A stretch of 64,000 bases of DNA. Origin: Bradyrhizobium sp. 138 (lineage in GTDB: Bacteria; Pseudomonadota; Alphaproteobacteria; Rhizobiales; Xanthobacteraceae). This document shows, piece after piece, positions 62,450 through 64,000 of this stretch. A program made the position numbers and the translations under genes. The notes below the pieces were generated by a model. It was given only the letters and a program-made list of their open reading frames with translations, searched no databases and was not told where the DNA came from. Where the stretch lies: contig NZ_JADPKT010000094.1 of the NCBI RefSeq assembly GCF_023074075.1, positions 1 through 64,000 of the forward strand, read 5' to 3'. Positions within the stretch are counted from its first letter, which is position 1, and each line of letters begins with the position of its first letter.

Positions 62450-63142
62450 TTGCGCCGGAAAGTTGATTTGCGCATCGTCAAAATCCTTCTCCTGGTGCTC
62501 GTGGTCGCAGCTCTCGCGCCCTATGTGATCGCGCCGTTCTATCGCACCGGCCATCCCGTTTCGACGCTGATGGCGTGGCGCTCGCTTCGCGGCGCGCCGG
62601 TGCAGCGGGAATGGATCGATCTCGCGGCGATGTCGCCTTATTTGCCGCGCGCGGTGGTGGCGGCCGAGGATGCGCATTTCTGCAAGCATCACGGCATCGA
62701 TTGGGGCGCGCTGCGTGAGGCGATCGACGACGCGCAGGAGGACGGCACCCCGTTCCGGGGTGCCTCCACCATCACCCAGCAGGTCGCCAAGAACCTGTTC
62801 CTCTGGCAGGGCCGGGACTTCGTCCGCAAGGCGCTCGAATTCCCACTGGCGCTCTGGATCGATTTGGTGCTGCCCAAGCCGCGGATCCTGGAGATTTACC
62901 TCAACATCGCCGAGCTCGGCCCACAGGGACAATTCGGCGTCGAGGCGGCCAGCGCCTATGCCTTCGGCAAGTCGGCCGCCAGCCTTTCCCCTCGGGAAGC
63001 CGCCCTTCTGGCCTCGATCCTGCCGAATCCGGTCAAACGCAGCGCCCGGACCCCCGGCCCGGGTGTCCGACGGTTGGCGGCGACTTATATGGCCCGAGGG
63101 CAGGCGAACTCGCTTGCGACCTGCTGGCGGGAAAATCGCTGA
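62450..63142 (+). CDS. mtgA: Monofunctional biosynthetic peptidoglycan transglycosylase
   Basis: A 230-residue GT51 enzyme without a transpeptidase domain. One N-terminal membrane helix ([20 protein letters not shown]) precedes [17 protein letters not shown] (catalytic Glu) and [16 protein letters not shown]. It polymerises lipid II to glycan strands. The start is uncertain: TTG at 62450, or TTG six codons later with GGAAAG as ribosome site; no in-frame ATG precedes the helix. It lies divergent from the prenyl synthase by 142 bp. Confidence 0.92.
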   Translation: MRRKVDLRIVKILLLVLVVAALAPYVIAPFYRTGHPVSTLMAWRSLRGAPVQREWIDLAAMSPYLPRAVVAAEDAHFCKHHGIDWGALREAIDDAQEDGTPFRGASTITQQVAKNLFLWQGRDFVRKALEFPLALWIDLVLPKPRILEIYLNIAELGPQGQFGVEAASAYAFGKSAASLSPREAALLASILPNPVKRSARTPGPGVRRLAATYMARGQANSLATCWRENR

Positions 63143-63309
63143 TTTCGGGCCCATTCCGGGCGTATTTTCCGGCCCAAGAGCCTAGCTTTACGGCCGGCCT
63201 TCCTCTATAAGCCCGGCCTTGATCGGCATTCAGCTCGCCTCGTATTGCGGGTGCTGAGCCGTCCTTCCGGACGATGCCCTGACAACACCAATCCCTAGAG
63301 GATATTGAA

Positions 63310-63492
63310 ATGGCCGTTCCGAGAAGAAAAACCTCGCCGTCGCGCCGTGGCATGCGCCGCTCGGCAGACGCCATCAAGAAGCCGACCTATGTGGAAGACA
63401 AGGACTCCGGCGAGCTCCGTCGTCCACACCATCTCGACCTCAAGACCGGCATGTACAAGGGCCGGCAGGTCCTGAAGAAGAAAGAGTCCTGA
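63310..63492 (+). CDS. rpmF: 50S ribosomal protein L32
   Basis: A 60-residue basic protein: [20 protein letters not shown] at the start and [14 protein letters not shown] at the end, the alphaproteobacterial L32 form without zinc cysteines. The ATG at 63310 follows AGAGGATATTGAA. Expected to be highly expressed from its own promoter; a TATAAG-like -10 lies near 63206. It is followed closely by a hairpin terminator. Confidence 0.97.
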   Translation: MAVPRRKTSPSRRGMRRSADAIKKPTYVEDKDSGELRRPHHLDLKTGMYKGRQVLKKKES

Positions 63493-63510
63493 GTTTTAGG
63501 ACCTTTCTTT
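63486..63510 (+). terminator. Hairpin GTCCT...AGGAC with T-rich tail after rpmF
   Basis: GTCCT (63486-63490) and AGGAC (63498-63502) form a 5-bp stem around GAGTTTT, followed by CTTTCTTT. It overlaps the rpmF stop codon. A plausible weak intrinsic terminator. Confidence 0.6.
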
Positions 63511-63635
63511 GGGCGGGATGATTTCGCCTGCCTGATTTAGGCCCATCCCTGAGATAGACGGTGACGGCGGCGGAGCGAATGCTTCGCCGCTGCATTGTTC
63601 TGTCCGGACATCTTGATCGAGAAGGCATTTTGCCG

Positions 63636-64000
63636 ATGGTCGGTTTCCCGCTGCTTCTGATTCCGCTCGCGGTCTACAACATCATCGCCTTCCTGATGCC
63701 GACCGTGTCCTTTACGGACGTGCTGTTCAGGGTGCCGATGGTGTCCGGCGAGGCTTGGCCGGTCACGCTCGCCGATCTCCTGCTCGCGCTCGGCGTGGTG
63801 CTGCTGCTGCTCGAAGTGGTCAAGGGCGCGCGGCCCGGCTCGAAATTCCTGATGGATCATCTGCTGTCGCTGATCGTGTTCGGCGCCGCCGCGGCCGAAT
63901 TCGTGATGTGGCCCAAATTCGGCAACTCGACCTTTTTCCTGCTGACGCTGCTCGCGATGGCCGATTTCTTCGCTGGCATCGCCCAGCGCACGCGCCGCCG
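63636..64000 (+). CDS. Integral membrane protein of unknown function (truncated by window edge)
   Basis: At least 121 residues from ATG 63636, with no stop before the window ends. Hydrophobic helices read FPLLLIPLAVYNIIAFLMP, LADLLLALGVVLLLLEVV and LLSLIVFGAAAAEFVMW, then TFFLLTLLAMADFFAGIAQR. A TTG two codons upstream at 63630 has GAAGG at better spacing and may be the true start. The sequence resembles small hypothetical membrane proteins common in Bradyrhizobium; function not known. Confidence 0.65.
   Translation, partial: MVGFPLLLIPLAVYNIIAFLMPTVSFTDVLFRVPMVSGEAWPVTLADLLLALGVVLLLLEVVKGARPGSKFLMDHLLSLIVFGAAAAEFVMWPKFGNSTFFLLTLLAMADFFAGIAQRTRR

Noticed and set aside
63183-63211. Full -35/-10 promoter for rpmF
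   Set aside because: TATAAG at 63206-63211 is a fair -10, but the sequence 17 bp upstream does not resemble TTGACA, so I mention only the -10.

Overview
The window is chromosomal DNA from a GC-rich alphaproteobacterium, most probably Bradyrhizobium or a close relative. The evidence is a RegSR/ActSR redox two-component pair, a proteobacterial-type GlnD, two kinds of polyhydroxyalkanoate depolymerase, a pcaHG/pcaF beta-ketoadipate block, orphan LivJ-type binding proteins, and many dispersed palindromic intergenic repeats. I see no rRNA, tRNA, CRISPR array, transposase or prophage genes. It reads as ordinary core and metabolic chromosome with small accessory insertions.

Layout. 0-7 kb: a c-di-GMP GGDEF/EAL protein, a membrane HWE-type histidine kinase, an SDR dehydrogenase, a cytochrome P450 and an LLM flavin monooxygenase. 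7-10.3 kb: the remnant of an MFS transporter, a PHB-depolymerase-like esterase, a small monooxygenase-like protein divergent from an HxlR regulator, and an MBL hydrolase. 10.5-14.5 kb: two convergent GH13 alpha-glucan enzymes and mmcB. 14.6-18.4 kb: regR, regS and a two-gene ABC exporter. 18.5-24 kb: intracellular PhaZ, a YgjP-like metallopeptidase, PBP1A and a DUF1330 protein. 24-27.3 kb: tandem paralogous branched-chain-amino-acid-type binding proteins and a frameshifted DUF1304 gene. 27.4-30.7 kb: an O6-methylguanine-DNA methyltransferase and glnD. 30.9-33.8 kb: a sulfonate/nitrate/taurine-type ABC importer. 33.9-38.2 kb: OsmC, a membrane protein and mutS. 38.4-42.1 kb: the aromatic ring-cleavage block (pcaF, a hydroxyquinol-type dioxygenase, pcaH, pcaG). 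42.3-51.5 kb: a chemoreceptor, a kinase-like phosphotransferase, a MarR/EmrA/EmrB efflux operon, zur, an EamA transporter and ispG. 51.5-52.3 kb: a VapC-type toxin module. 52.4-58.7 kb: a TauD-type and a Rieske oxygenase, an amidase, a CPA1 antiporter, a class A beta-lactamase and an NTF2-like protein. 58.8-64 kb: a GFA protein, a periplasmic metacaspase, a polyprenyl synthase, mtgA, rpmF and a membrane protein cut by the window edge.

How parts fit together. The pca block converges on 3-oxoadipate: PcaHG opens protocatechuate, the intradiol dioxygenase probably opens hydroxyquinol, and PcaF does the final thiolysis. RegS senses redox state and phosphorylates RegR. MarR probably represses its own operon with emrAB through a perfect inverted repeat. 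PBP1A, MtgA, the amidase and the beta-lactamase all act on the cell wall or on beta-lactams, but they are dispersed rather than clustered.

The most distinctive signals are: (i) a non-canonical VapC partner with a near-perfect 22-bp palindromic promoter element; (ii) a secreted caspase-like protein with a PG-binding-like and Cys-rich tail; (iii) at least seven copies of one intergenic palindrome superfamily plus several other families, one of them a nested palindrome inside the ABC importer locus; (iv) a one-base frameshift in DUF1304; and (v) several unreported operator-like repeats. All functional calls come from reading motifs by eye; no database search was run.
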